Part shown: positions 1-9,246 of the stretch, piece after piece
Layout: every line of letters begins with the position of its first letter
Position numbering within the stretch: the first letter of the stretch is position 1
Assembly: GCA_032718475.1 (NCBI GenBank)
Contig: JAUCBJ010003700.1
Span: 1 to 22,553, forward strand
From: Nemertoderma westbladi
Lineage: Eukaryota > Xenacoelomorpha > Nemertodermatida > Nemertodermatidae
Direction of reading: 5' to 3'
Length of the DNA stretch: 22,553 nucleotides
The notes under the pieces: model-generated
Database searches by the model: none
Told to the model about the DNA's origin: nothing
The model's input: the letters and a program-made list of their open reading frames with translations, nothing else
Position numbers and translations under genes: made by a program

Positions 1-2093
1 TACCCCTTTTGTAAATTTACTAATTTATCACGTTCTAGCGCGATACTTTGCTGCACTTCTTGCAACTCTAGCCTACTTTCCCTTACTGTGCCCTTGAATT
101 GCTGAACAGTCTCCTGCATCTGTCCGAGCAGGAGATCCATCCCCCGTCGTCTCTCATCCACCCATTCGACCGCCGAAGCGGGATTCGCCAACGTTGTAGC
201 GGGCGGACGAGGGACAACGGGCGACAAATCATGAATATTTCGCTCGGAGTCCAGGGTATGAACTGTCTCACGGACTGTTCTGCTGGGCACAGGTAGCTTA
301 GTGCTGTGCAAAGGGAATTGAGAAGTAGGTTCAGGGAGTACAGGTGTCTCTACGACCGAAAGGGTGGCTTCGGGAACAGGCCTAATTATTTCAGGCTCAT
401 CTACTATAGTAGGGAGTCTCTCTATTGTAATTATTTGGTCTGTGGGTTCTGTACTACCTAAGTTGGTGTTATTTAGTTGCCTTCTAACAGCTGGAGGCAA
501 ATCAGGCAATTTCTGACGGTGGGATGTTCTTTTACGTCTGCTTAGGTGAGATCTATTTCCTTTGCCTTCAGTATCAGTGGTATCGCCTTCTTCAGATGAT
601 GTATATCCCTGTCTTTTGGGAGTAGATCGATTCATCATCTGCATATTACTAGCTGTTAACTGTTTATTTATGCAGTCTTGATTCTCCTGAATGTTTTCCA
701 ATTCTAGTTGGGTGGTTTCTTCAGCCGCTATCCGTTCTGCTTCTGCTACTGCCTCTGCCGCCTTTCTTTCCGCTTCGGCCGCTTTTCTCCCCGCTTCTGC
801 CTCTGCCGCTGCCGCCTTTCTTTCCGCTTCGGCCTCTGCCGCTGCCGCCTTTCTTTCCACTTCGGCCGCCTTTCTTTCAGCTTCTGCCGATGCCACTGCT
901 GCTGCTACTGCCGCTGCCTTTCTGTCTTCTATACGTTTTTTCTTTACTTGTTCTTCTTGGACTCTAGTGATGCGGAGGCGTTCATCAAATTTAGCCTGGT
1001 TCGCAGCCCTCATTTCCACATTGATGGCATCCAACACACGCTGAGTTCCTTCGCTATTAGGGCTAAGTCCATCTAACCTTCTCCTCAACTCTTCATCTCC
1101 CAAAAAACGCTGATAGTCTGACAGATAGATGTCAATGGCATCCCTCTTATGCGGTTTCTCTGCCGTCGCTTCACTTTCCACTTGGGAAAAAGTAGCGTCT
1201 GTTGATTCTCCATGGGTTGAGCGCTCCTCCAGCTGAGCTTTCCACTGAGCCGTTCCTTGAACCTGGAGACTCACCTTTTGAAACCAAGTCTTTACAGCAA
1301 CTTGCAACGACGTGTCTTGTCTTCTTTTAGAAGCCTCCTCAAAGGCTGATAAGATTAGCCTGATTCGTAGAATTCTTTCTCTAACTTGAGAAAGCAGTTG
1401 TCCCTGCTCTTGAGGTCCTTGGGGTTGTTGAAACAGTTGTTTTTCTACTCGCTCCATAGAGCTGAAGAATCCCTGTGCGTATCCGGCTGCGGACCTCTTC
1501 CACACAGCTGGATCGGTGGTCTCCTTGGCTACTCCCATCCGGTGTATGTCTTCCCAGGCAGCTTCTGATAAATCAAACGGGAGTCCGGGTCCGGGGAAGT
1601 TCCATTCCGACTCGACCATAGACTTCAGTTCTTCCCTTGTGTATCCCTCATAACTATCTCTAGTTGATCGCTTACTTCTCGCCCAATCGATCTGGTGTTC
1701 TTCCACCGCGATCAATAACCTAGTGAGTATGGCTGCAGGAAGGATTAGAAGGGGATCCGAATAAACCGCATCCGTCATCTTTGCTCCGCGTTCGGGTGTC
1801 AGTTCTACCGTATCTTCACTACTGGAGCTGTCGGGCCGCTGAGAAATAAGTTCTTGGCTCGCGGGTGGTTGCTGTTCCGCTGCTTCTTGGTCCCGCTTGA
1901 CCTGAGCTCGAGTGCCTATGATAGACCTACGATGTTGGACCAGCCTAGGTTCTGTTATTACTACTGGAGGGATGACCTTCCTCACAGTGGGAGGTGAACT
2001 GAACTTAGGACTAGACGGTTCTACACCTCTATCTGAGTCGCAGATAGTTACATCTAATAAACTGTCTGACAGGTTCTGTTTAGTATCAGACAT
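1..2093 (-). CDS. Large unrecognised coiled-coil protein, C-terminus beyond left edge (gag-like candidate)
   Basis: The minus-strand frame from the ATG at 2093 stays open to the window edge, at least 697 codons. An in-frame stop lies just upstream (2127-2129), so this is the first available Met. The N-terminal ~110 residues are Ser/Pro/acidic and look disordered. Residues ~110-300 are mixed and probably helical, with several Trp. Residues ~340-480 form a highly charged Ala/Glu/Arg/Lys helix built on repeated ERKAA units. A basic Ser/Arg/Lys patch follows at ~515-530, then a Pro/Thr-rich linker, and a second helical coiled-coil region from ~640. I see no zinc knuckle, protease or reverse-transcriptase motif in the visible part. 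I do not recognise the family. Its length, lack of introns and position in transposon-rich DNA would fit a gag-like protein of a retroelement, but a host intronless gene is equally possible. The open frame itself is very strong evidence of recent coding constraint. Confidence 0.75.
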   Translation of the reverse strand, partial: MSDTKQNLSDSLLDVTICDSDRGVEPSSPKFSSPPTVRKVIPPVVITEPRLVQHRRSIIGTRAQVKRDQEAAEQQPPASQELISQRPDSSSSEDTVELTPERGAKMTDAVYSDPLLILPAAILTRLLIAVEEHQIDWARSKRSTRDSYEGYTREELKSMVESEWNFPGPGLPFDLSEAAWEDIHRMGVAKETTDPAVWKRSAAGYAQGFFSSMERVEKQLFQQPQGPQEQGQLLSQVRERILRIRLILSAFEEASKRRQDTSLQVAVKTWFQKVSLQVQGTAQWKAQLEERSTHGESTDATFSQVESEATAEKPHKRDAIDIYLSDYQRFLGDEELRRRLDGLSPNSEGTQRVLDAINVEMRAANQAKFDERLRITRVQEEQVKKKRIEDRKAAAVAAAVASAEAERKAAEVERKAAAAEAEAERKAAAAEAEAGRKAAEAERKAAEAVAEAERIAAEETTQLELENIQENQDCINKQLTASNMQMMNRSTPKRQGYTSSEEGDTTDTEGKGNRSHLSRRKRTSHRQKLPDLPPAVRRQLNNTNLGSTEPTDQIITIERLPTIVDEPEIIRPVPEATLSVVETPVLPEPTSQFPLHSTKLPVPSRTVRETVHTLDSERNIHDLSPVVPRPPATTLANPASAVEWVDERRRGMDLLLGQMQETVQQFKGTVRESRLELQEVQQSIALERDKLVNLQKG
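759..910 (-). repeat. Coding minisatellite (ERKAA-type repeats)
   Basis: Within the large minus-strand frame, a GC-rich imperfect tandem repeat encodes about five ERKAA/EAEAE units (roughly residues 395-446). Units differ in length by whole codons, so the reading frame is kept. This gives a long single-helix or coiled-coil segment likely to vary in length between alleles. Confidence 0.8.
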
Positions 2094-2224
2094 GTTGGTT
2101 TGCACAGTTGAATGCCTACTGCTATATTACAGTCTAAGCAAGTCTAGTAATTCAGTATTAACTGCTAGCCTAGTAATTAATTACCGATACTGCTACTCAG
2201 TGTAGCGTGATATATAATATATTA

Positions 2225-2477
2225 GAATACCGGTATGCTTATGGTATATATAAGTATTATTACAGACTAGGTTTTTCACAGAAACCGGTATATAATTTTA
2301 GCACAAATATATATAAATATATAATAGGCCTATCGTGAATACCGGTATGCAGTTTACACTTATAGTGTATATATATAAGTATAATTACAGACTAGAATTA
2401 ATTACAGAATACCGGTATGATTTCAACCTAAAATTTATAGAAATAAATATAATAAGCCTATTGTAAATACCGGTATG
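2225..2477. repeat. Degenerate AT-rich tandem repeat with ACCGGT motifs
   Basis: Two diverged units (2225-2336, 112 bp; 2337-2464, 128 bp) and the start of a third share the order GAATACCGGTATG, an AT-rich stretch, TTACAGACTAG, another ACCGGTAT and an ATAAGCCTAT-like end. They lie just upstream of the large minus-strand coding frame and might be part of its promoter or leader. Confidence 0.7.
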
Positions 2478-3433
2478 TCAATTATTTTAGAATAATTGAA
2501 TTTCTGAATTTTAAGGGTTACTTGGTTACTTTAACTTACTTTATTACCGTTATTTAAGCAGTAGTCCAACTGATATTGAGACCTAATTGTTGTATGGCAG
2601 GCCTACTATTTATAAATCGTTTGAGTTGATTTATAATATATATATACCCATTGAAATGGGTTTTTGTCAATGTTTGAAATAAATGTTATTATTTCTGGGG
2701 GAGTCGCTACACATAAGCTGTGCGCTCTCAGTGGAGTGCTACTTGTTAGACACTAAAACAAATAATTCTAATTTACCTAAGTTACTTAATACTACAAATT
2801 ACGTACAATTCGGGTTGAGATTACAATCTCTAAATAAACACAAAAATTTTAATTACAAATACACAAATACAAATTTTTAGGGTAATTTTACAAGAAGTCT
2901 ACTAACCAGCCTAACAAAGGGTTAGAATATCTGGTTATTACAACGGACAGGGTACTAAGGTATTTGAAAATAATAAGTAGTAGTAAATACACTGCGTTGT
3001 CCAGATAGGAAAATACCACCGCCTGATGACCTATAGCCGTATCGCTATAGGTACTACGTTATGTATCACAGAGTGTTCCTACCTAGAAGTTAATAGAGCT
3101 AACGTACGTGCCTATCAACCACTTTACAACACAAATATAATGCCTACACTAATTACTTTCGGAAAGCACTGTACACTAAACCCTAAATTAGGTACGAGTA
3201 CTTGTACAACAAATAATCAGTAGTTAAAAATACTTGAACAGCTAAAAGAACCACGGCATCTGCTGGAGTGACCGGTGCACAAAATCACCAGTCTTTACCT
3301 ACGCCAAGCAGCCCGTGTAGTACCGGGGTTAGTTTAACTATAACGGTATGTATAACAAACACAATTACTGTAGGAACAAACTTGGGGATATGAATGTTGC
3401 GAATAATCGCATAAACTCTGAATAATAAATATT
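2478..3433. other. AT-rich spacer, no gene recognised
   Basis: No convincing coding region or RNA gene is seen on either strand. A small hairpin ACCCAT-TGAA-ATGGGT occurs at about 2647-2662. If the large minus-strand frame belongs to a retroelement, its leader or LTR should lie in or beyond this stretch, but no second LTR is inside the window to prove it. Confidence 0.4.
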
Positions 3434-4007
3434 ACGCTACGCGTACAAACTACTCAAACAAAATGCAGACCAAATACTGACAGACTACTATCAAGCCTAA
3501 ACAAACTACGGTATATGCAGACTCCAAAATGATTAGTTAGTATGCGTTCTAACCCAGTAGTACGACTTATTCTTTAGATGGGGGTTTACCTTACAGCGAT
3601 GGCTGCCCCTACTTCCTAACCTTTCTTTATCGGACAAATGCTTTGCACACACCGAAATTTCCTCAAACCCAACAACAGCCAGACAACTATCCAACCTACA
3701 AATTATCTAAATAAAATTATACGCTACCCGTACAGACTACACAAACAAAGTACAGACCAAACGCTAGCCAACTACTATCAAGCCTAAATAAACCACAGGA
3801 CATGCAGACTCCGAAATGGTTAAGTAGTATGCGTTCTAACCCAGTAGTACGACTTATTCTTTAGATGGGGGTTTACCTTACAGCGATGGCTGCCCCTACT
3901 TCCTAACCGTTCTTTATCGGACATACACTCTACATGTACTGTAATCCGTTCAGACCTAATCAACAGTTAGCCAACAATCAAGCCTACAAATTATCTGTAC
4001 AATCTGA
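3434..4007. repeat. 287-bp tandem duplication with conserved core
   Basis: Units 3434-3720 and 3721-4007 are in direct tandem with a constant offset of 287. The outer parts have clearly diverged, but 3538-3621 and 3825-3908 are identical over 84 bases, and similarity continues to 3636/3923 with one mismatch. The core contains a short potential hairpin (CAGC-GATG-GCTG flanked by GGGG and CCCC). No coding frame is shared by both units. Confidence 0.85.
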
Positions 4008-4282
4008 GCAGAGTTACACGCCTTCTGCTCAATATCAACCTACTAGTAAATAAAACTGGCAGAAATAAGTAAACTATACAAAAGAATGAGGGGTGATCAA
4101 TCCCTATTCCCCTGGCAGCCTACAGTATACAATAGATCACAATCGAATAATACTGCTGTACCTGTACTGTTGTAGGTACCGGTCCGGATGATCAGGCAGT
4201 CAGGCCTACTGGTTACCGGTCGACCGGTACTTTCGACTAGATTGCTTACACCGCAATCCAGAAGCAATATCTGTTATTGTTT
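4008..4282. other. Spacer, nothing recognised
   Basis: No coding signal is seen. Several ACCGGT/GGTACC palindromes cluster at 4175-4230. The stretch ends where the long direct repeat begins. Confidence 0.4.
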
Positions 4283-5470
4283 GCGCTTTTAAGACCTTTG
4301 ACAGTTTAACCTGCCAAAATTAGAATGTCTTTTAGATGATATATATTCTTTAGCTTTATGACGAGTATTTGACACACTACATTAGCCGAAGCCAGTCTAT
4401 GCGCAATCATTCACCCGTTGGATATGCCCGGGAGACTGAGTTCGGAGCTTAATGATTGATGGTGTAAGCCTACTGTATTATTCGACTGATCGTAATATAT
4501 AATCTCTGACAAATATTATTCACTTTCGGGAAATATTAACAGTTCCTTTAGGACGTGGCGCTCTAAATATGTAAACGGAGTTATGACTTAAACTAGTCAC
4601 AACGAAAAGGCTATAGATTAACGTATATGGCGCATTCTTTAGGAGATGCTTTGTTATCAGTTACAATCATACACAATGCTGCACAATACTGCACACTAAT
4701 CTGCCGACCTTCACTAAATTTGGTCACGTATAAAGAGAGCAACAGACAATTTATGTTGGGCATATGAAATAGCATTAGATTCACTTCAAACCACTCAACA
4801 TAGGTCGCAATCGTTTATCTGTAACCGGTCTCTCTAACCTTTAGTATATCAAGAAGGTGGGGTGTCTGACTATTGATCAGTATTCCGATATAATATTTCA
4901 TCAACAAATATAATGAACAACAGCAAAAGCAGTAATGTAAGATATGAATTGCATAGATATGTATGATAAGGTTGTAATTAACTCGGTAACTCAAGTTAGT
5001 CGTTTGATAACAGATATACATTCTATAATTAAGCCTACTAATGTAAAGCTAAAGAACGCTGATATACGGAGGTGCTAAAAGCCGATGTTCTTAGGCTCTG
5101 AGCAAAAACATAACACTGAACTACTGAGTTCTGTATACACCTCCAACACAGAGACAAAAAACGCTCTGATTGGTCAACCGAACAACGAGAGAACAAAGAA
5201 ACAAAGAAACGTCGACGTGGCAATATCAGCTGTTAGCCGTCGTCATGGTAGCGACACTGTTTTCAAGAGTATCCAGCTTATCGCGTCACGAGATTGCGGA
5301 TTATGTCCTCTAAAGTACAAATACAGTACAAATACAGAAGAAATGACTTTTATGTCCTCTAAAACACCAGTACAGCAAGGACACGGCCTTTTTATGCCTG
5401 GCAAACCAACTACAGAGTACTTTAAGGGAAAATAACCGGTTAATGACGCAAAAGCTTTTACAACAGCAGT
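4283..5470. repeat. Long direct repeat, copy 1
   Basis: Copy 1 of a diverged noncoding repeat, matching 5748-6845 in the same orientation. Long blocks align with small gaps, for example AGTTTAACCTGCC, CATTTTTAGGAGATGCTTT-like and CTCTGATTGG segments. Features kept in both copies include a plus-strand TATA-like box (about 4730, TATAAA), the minus-strand GAGATTATATA sequence, and an inverted CCAAT box (CCAATCAGAGC on the minus strand near 5173). Copy 1 also has an internal short duplication of TATGTCCTCTAAA (about 5302 and 5351). No reading frame is preserved between the copies, so I treat it as noncoding. An old LTR or a duplicated regulatory region are both possible. Confidence 0.75.
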
Positions 5471-5520
5471 TGTCATGAATTCAATACAATCGCGCACAAG
5501 AAGTGATAAGACAAATTCGT

Positions 5521-5625
5521 TCTTATTTTTGTAATAAATAAAACAAGTTGAGATGTTTCAATGTAAACCGCGATTAACAATCGGTTTAAATTGAAACTTA
5601 TCAACTTGTTTTATTTCGAAAAATA
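5521..5625. repeat. Short foldback (hairpin) element between the direct repeats
   Basis: The sequence is nearly a full palindrome. The left arm, reading AATAAAACAAGTTGAGATG then GTTTCAATGTAAACCG, is mirrored on the right by CGGTTTAAATTGAAAC and CAACTTGTTTTATT. The centre is CGATTAACAATCG. Half of it recurs, inverted, at 9855-9938. This is the form of a foldback MITE. Confidence 0.75.
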
Positions 5626-5747
5626 GCCCCATAGCACGAAAATTGCCGTAGACTCAATGATAGAAACACCAGCTGGTGTGCTCATGAAAAAGAAATGATA
5701 GAGAGGGCCTATTAAATTAATGCTATATTAAATAGGCCCAAAGTGTT

Positions 5748-6845
5748 CACGCTTTCAGACCTTTAGCAGTTTAACCTGCCAATTTTAAATGTCCTTTTGA
5801 TTATGAATCGACTTTAGCCCTTTTACCAATTACCTGGTGTACTGAAGTTACATCAGCCGAAGCCAGTCCGTGCGCGGCGTATGACCCACAGTGTGGGAGA
5901 CTGGATTCGGGTTCCCTAGGAAGTTATTGCGGTGTAAGCTACTTTGTATTATTCGATTGATCGCTACTATATAATCTCTGACAACTATATTTACTTTCGG
6001 GGAAATATTAACAGTTCCTTTGGGACGTGGCGCTTTAAGTGTAAAAACAGAGTTATGACTTATACTAATCACAACTAGATGGCCACAGAGTTTCGTAAAT
6101 AGCGCATTCTTTAGGAGATGCTTTATTAACCTTCACACGACTTCACACTACTTTACACTAATTTGCCGACCGTCACTGAATTTGATCATATATAAGGAGG
6201 ATTGCAACTGACACACGTAGGGATTATGAAATAGCATTTAATTCACACAAAACCACTATAATTTAAGTCGCAGTTGCTACCGGTAGACTCTTTCTCCGCT
6301 TACCTCAGTAATCAAGAAGATTGAGGGGGTTTATGATTATTTATCGGTATTCTCCAAATATAACATCCATTAATATAAACAACAATTAATACAATATAAA
6401 ACAGCAGTAAAACAGTGCGGTGAACAGTCAGTATGTGTTCATGAAGTTCAGTTTGGTGCAATGCGTCGTATTGAGTAGAATTGGGTGTGGTTTGTTAATA
6501 GATTTACGTTCTTATAACTAAGGCCATCAGATGTGTTTGGGCCAAAGTCTGAAACGACCGTACTTAGTACAGAATTCTGAGATGAATCTAATTCTCAGAA
6601 AAATAATAAGCATATTGCATTGCGCTAGTTCTCAGGTAGGTCTCCGTTGGTATAACAGAGAAGATTGCTCTGATTGGCTGAATAAGCCAGGACAAAGAGA
6701 TCTCCACGTACACAAAGAATCAGCTGACAGATTTCGTCATCTTGGTTCTAATTTCTTTCCGACGCGTAGTTGAACAATTTTAGGGCTATTTTAGAGTATT
6801 CTGCGCATTGCGTGAAAATGACTTGTTATGTCCGCAAAAGCTTTT
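5748..6845. repeat. Long direct repeat, copy 2
   Basis: The second copy of the repeat at 4283-5470. The strongest matches are at 5760-6390 (to 4290-4925). A weaker downstream section includes the inverted CCAAT box (about 6668) and a closing GCAAAAGCTTTTACA. A TATA-like sequence (about 6190, ATATAAGG) is in the same place as in copy 1. The 3' end runs straight into LINE-A at about 6846. Confidence 0.75.
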
Positions 6846-6865
6846 ACACAAAGCTTGGCGAACTA

Positions 6866-6878
6866 GTATAATCAAGGT
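6866..6878. repeat. Left target-site duplication of LINE-C
   Basis: GTATAATCAAGGT, identical over 13 bases to 7554-7566. It immediately precedes the first base of the LINE-C fragment and reads as part of LINE-A. Confidence 0.8.
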
Positions 6879-7553
6879 GCCATGTTTAATGTCATGTTGG
6901 AGCCGGTGGTGAGGGAGCAGATGGAGGACGGTGATGGGGCAGGGCTGCGGTGCGATGTAGGGATTAGGGGCGCGTTTAACGCACAGACTCAGGCGTTGAT
7001 CGATATCAGGTCAACCAACCTTGACGCCGAGTCTTACGCTAAACGTGCTCCTATGACCATTCTCGAGGCTGCGGAAGATGAGAAGAAGCGGTTGTACGCG
7101 GCTGCTGTAGCAGCTCGTCGCGGCGACTTCTCACCTTTCGTGGCTTCGTGCGACGGAGTGTTGGCACCGCAGGCGAACATGCTGCTCCGCATTATCGCCA
7201 CCAAACTCCACAGCGCCTGGGGTAAACCCTACACCACCGTTATGGGATGGGTCCGCACGCGAGTGCAGTTCGCCATTGTCCGCGGTACGTCCCACTGCCT
7301 GCGCGGATCTCGCACGAGGTGGCGTAGCGGTCTGGGATTTGAGGACGGGGCCGGTCTCCCAACATTGGCCATGTAAATAAACCTGTAAATAATATATTGT
7401 TGGACTTTTCCCACTCCTACCTAAAAGTTATTTTTAAAGTATGATTGTTTCCTGGTGGTGGGTATTACAGCCATTGTTTGTTTTGTGTTGTTTTTTTTTA
7501 TTGTTTGTATTTGTCTCAATCCAATATCAGCAATAAAAACCGTAGTACTGACT
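6879..7553 (+). mobile_element. LINE-C: 5'-truncated retrotransposon insertion of 675 bp
   Basis: The segment lies between two perfect 13-bp direct repeats and splits the LINE-A reading frame, so it is a discrete insertion. It contains only the 3' part of a coding region (6882-7376) and a ~180-bp 3' UTR with CAATAAAAA near the end. The 5' truncation plus target-site duplication is the usual outcome of target-primed reverse transcription. No poly(A) tail is visible. Confidence 0.75.
6882..7376 (+). CDS. C-terminal domain of a retroelement polyprotein, possible PD-(D/E)XK nuclease fold
   Basis: An uninterrupted 164-codon frame, GC-richer than its surroundings. It resembles the C-terminal segment of retroelement polyproteins common in cnidarian and other marine invertebrate genomes. 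Shared features are GLRxDxGIRG (D25), ALIDIRS (D41), a charged EDEKKRLY helix (K69), the FSPFVASCDGVL strand (residues 83-94), MGWVRTRVQFAI (121-132) and CLRGSR (139-144). The acidic spacing (D25, D41-x-R43) recalls a PD-(D/E)XK nuclease core with Lys replaced by Arg; this is my inference, not proof. The upstream reverse transcriptase is missing because the insertion is 5'-truncated. The Met at 6882 is simply the first in the fragment, not the native start. Confidence 0.6.
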   Translation: MFNVMLEPVVREQMEDGDGAGLRCDVGIRGAFNAQTQALIDIRSTNLDAESYAKRAPMTILEAAEDEKKRLYAAAVAARRGDFSPFVASCDGVLAPQANMLLRIIATKLHSAWGKPYTTVMGWVRTRVQFAIVRGTSHCLRGSRTRWRSGLGFEDGAGLPTLAM

Positions 7554-7566
7554 GTATAATCAAGGT
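7554..7566. repeat. Right target-site duplication of LINE-C
   Basis: Second copy of GTATAATCAAGGT. It is followed directly by the continuation of LINE-A (VIYKGKGK). Confidence 0.8.
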
Positions 7567-8617
7567 TATTTACAAGGGAAAAGGAAAAACTACTGATCCA
7601 GACAACTACCGGGAATTGTGTTAATTTCGGTAATGTTAAAGGTTCCCACGTCCATCATAAGTAAACGCGTTCGATCGTTTCTCCATAAAGGAATCCCACT
7701 GGAACAATTCGGCTTTCAAAATGGAAAATGGACAATACAAGCGATAAACAAACTTTTAAGCGACATCAGTGACACGATACACTCAGACAACCATAGGGAA
7801 CGAGTAGTCTACGCTCTATTTATAGATTTTAGAAAAGCTTTTGACATGGTCAGCCGTTCCAAGCTCCTTTGCAAAATTTACAAGCTAGGAATTAAAAGGA
7901 AAACGTTTGTCTTGATTAAGGATCTGTTTAATAATTCTATTAGAATTTTCGACGGTTTGCGTTTATCAGAACCCACTCGACAACTACGAGGAATATTACA
8001 GGGAGATTGTTTATCGCCTCTTCTTTTCATCCTCTTTATAGCTGACCTAGCTACGGCGCTAAGAAATGTCTGCCACCTGATCAAATTTATATTCTTTGCC
8101 GACGATTTGGTAATCTATTCGCGGAATAGGGAGACTATTCAGCTACAGTGTATGCTTAAACACTCTCCACCAATGCTGCGTATTAAATGGTATGGAGTTA
8201 AATCTTATTAAAACGAAAGTAGTCAAGTTTAGAAAAGGCGGCCGCCTATCCAAACATGACAACTTTACTTACAACGGGAATCCGGTACAACTCTCCAACG
8301 AATATGAATACCTTGGTTTAACGATTCAGTCCAGCCTATGTTTCACTAACCACATTCTGAGAAAAAAACAAAAGGCATTCAAATTAATAGGATCTCTTCG
8401 GAACCTCCAACTCTTGTCAGTTCCAACAGCTATGAAAATATTTAATGGTAAAATATCTCCTATGGTACTCTACGTTCTTTCAAGTTACAGTCGATATCTG
8501 AAGCTGAACCATCTAAAGGAGCTGGACAAAATCAAGACGACATTTGCAAAACGCGTTCTCGGACTTCATAAATCGGCAAACTTTGACTCTGATGGATATA
8601 TATATGGGCCAGCATTT
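7565..8617 (+). pseudogene. LINE-A reverse transcriptase, broken by frameshifts
   Basis: Reverse-transcriptase motifs appear in order: VIYKGKGKTTDPDNYRE, then EQFGFQNGKWT, the catalytic strand LFIDFRKAFD (about 7817-7846), LRGILQGDCLSPLLF (about 7984-8028), FFADDLVIYS (about 8093-8122), a KTKVVKFRKGG motif (about 8210-8240), YEYLGLTIQSS and the thumb-like PTAMKIFNGKISPMVLY. The first part reads in one frame to about 7610, a second to about 8158, and the rest in a third. This indicates small indels near 7610 and 8158. The palm motif FADD is intact, but the gene cannot make a full enzyme. The LINE clade is not assigned. Confidence 0.8.
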
Positions 8618-8646
8618 GTCTCATCCACATGGAAGCTTCCACATGG

Positions 8647-9082
8647 GAGTCCATGCTGGGCTCTAACTGCTGAGGACACCAAATCTCTGGATGGCACATT
8701 CACAAGAATTCTACGCCAGGTTCATTGTGTCAAGTACAATGCACACATCTCCAACCAGACACTATATAACATTGGAGGTGTCTCATTGGTTCCCCCAAGC
8801 TTGACACTAGAACAAAATCGCCTCCGCTTTGCAGGACATTGCTTTCGCGTGAGGACCAACCAGTGCATAATCTTGTACTTTGGCAGCCTCATGGAGTGAA
8901 TAAGCATGGTGGACAGCCCATGACTTTCTTGAGACGCATCTTAAAGGACACTGGCCTTGAAGATGCGGATGATCTAGCAAATGTCATGGGTGATAGGGAG
9001 TTGTGGCGGTGCAATTTTGTCGATAAGCCGGCACAGCATTCTTAAAAATGCAGCTGCAATGCAGCATGGCGCTCCTAGTAGT
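8647..9082 (+). mobile_element. LINE-B 3' fragment nested in LINE-A
   Basis: About 435 bases nearly identical to 17454-17885 and, in the last ~240 bases, to 13765-14034. It encodes the LINE C-terminus: CWALTAEDTKSLDGTF, NQTLYNIGGVSLVPPS, RLRFAGHCFR, then HGVNKHGGQPMTFLRRIL and GDRELWR, ending KPAQHS and stop (9045). One C is missing at about 8847 relative to the other two copies (TTTCGCGTG versus TTTCGCCGTG), which breaks the frame. After the stop come the GCTGC/GCAGC inverted repeat and a short TAGTAG remnant of the 3' tail. Confidence 0.8.
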
Positions 9083-9085
9083 TCC

Positions 9086-9245
9086 AGGACAGAAATACCG
9101 CCATGTAATCACCCGATCTACTTGCCATGGGTTTCACAATAAGCTGTGTACGAACCCCACCCCGTTCCACTCACTTAGCCTGGAATGCAGTTGTAGATTC
9201 TGCGGCGAGTGCTGCAGCGACCGTCTGCACGTTTTCAACTGCACG
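9086..9245 (+). pseudogene. Probable LINE-A C-terminal Cys/His domain
   Basis: After the LINE-B fragment, an open reading in one frame gives RHVITRSTCHGFHNKLC and then CSCRFCGE...DRLHVFNC. A C-x-C-x2-C cluster followed by H-x3-C near the end of the protein is typical for the C-terminal zinc-finger-like region of LINE polyproteins. I assign it to LINE-A because it follows LINE-A in order and orientation, and LINE-B already has its own end. Confidence 0.5.
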
Positions 9246-9246
9246 T

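Noticed and set aside
691-1076. Plus-strand open frames of 117 and 122 codons rich in Ala/Ser or Cys/Phe/Arg
   Set aside because: They are antisense reflections of the ERKAA repeat in the large minus-strand frame.
5085-5435. A 116-codon plus-strand open frame and overlapping minus-strand frames
   Set aside because: They lie in direct repeat copy 1, and the frame is not preserved in copy 2. No domain is recognisable.
4283-6845. Direct repeats as the two LTRs of one retrotransposon
   Set aside because: They are only ~277 bp apart, with no coding between them, and are strongly diverged. No TG...CA ends or primer-binding site could be defined.
9128-9145. TTTCACAATAAGCTGTG shared between 9128-9145 and about 18260
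   Set aside because: An isolated 17-base match without flanking similarity. Suggestive but not enough to propose a repeat.
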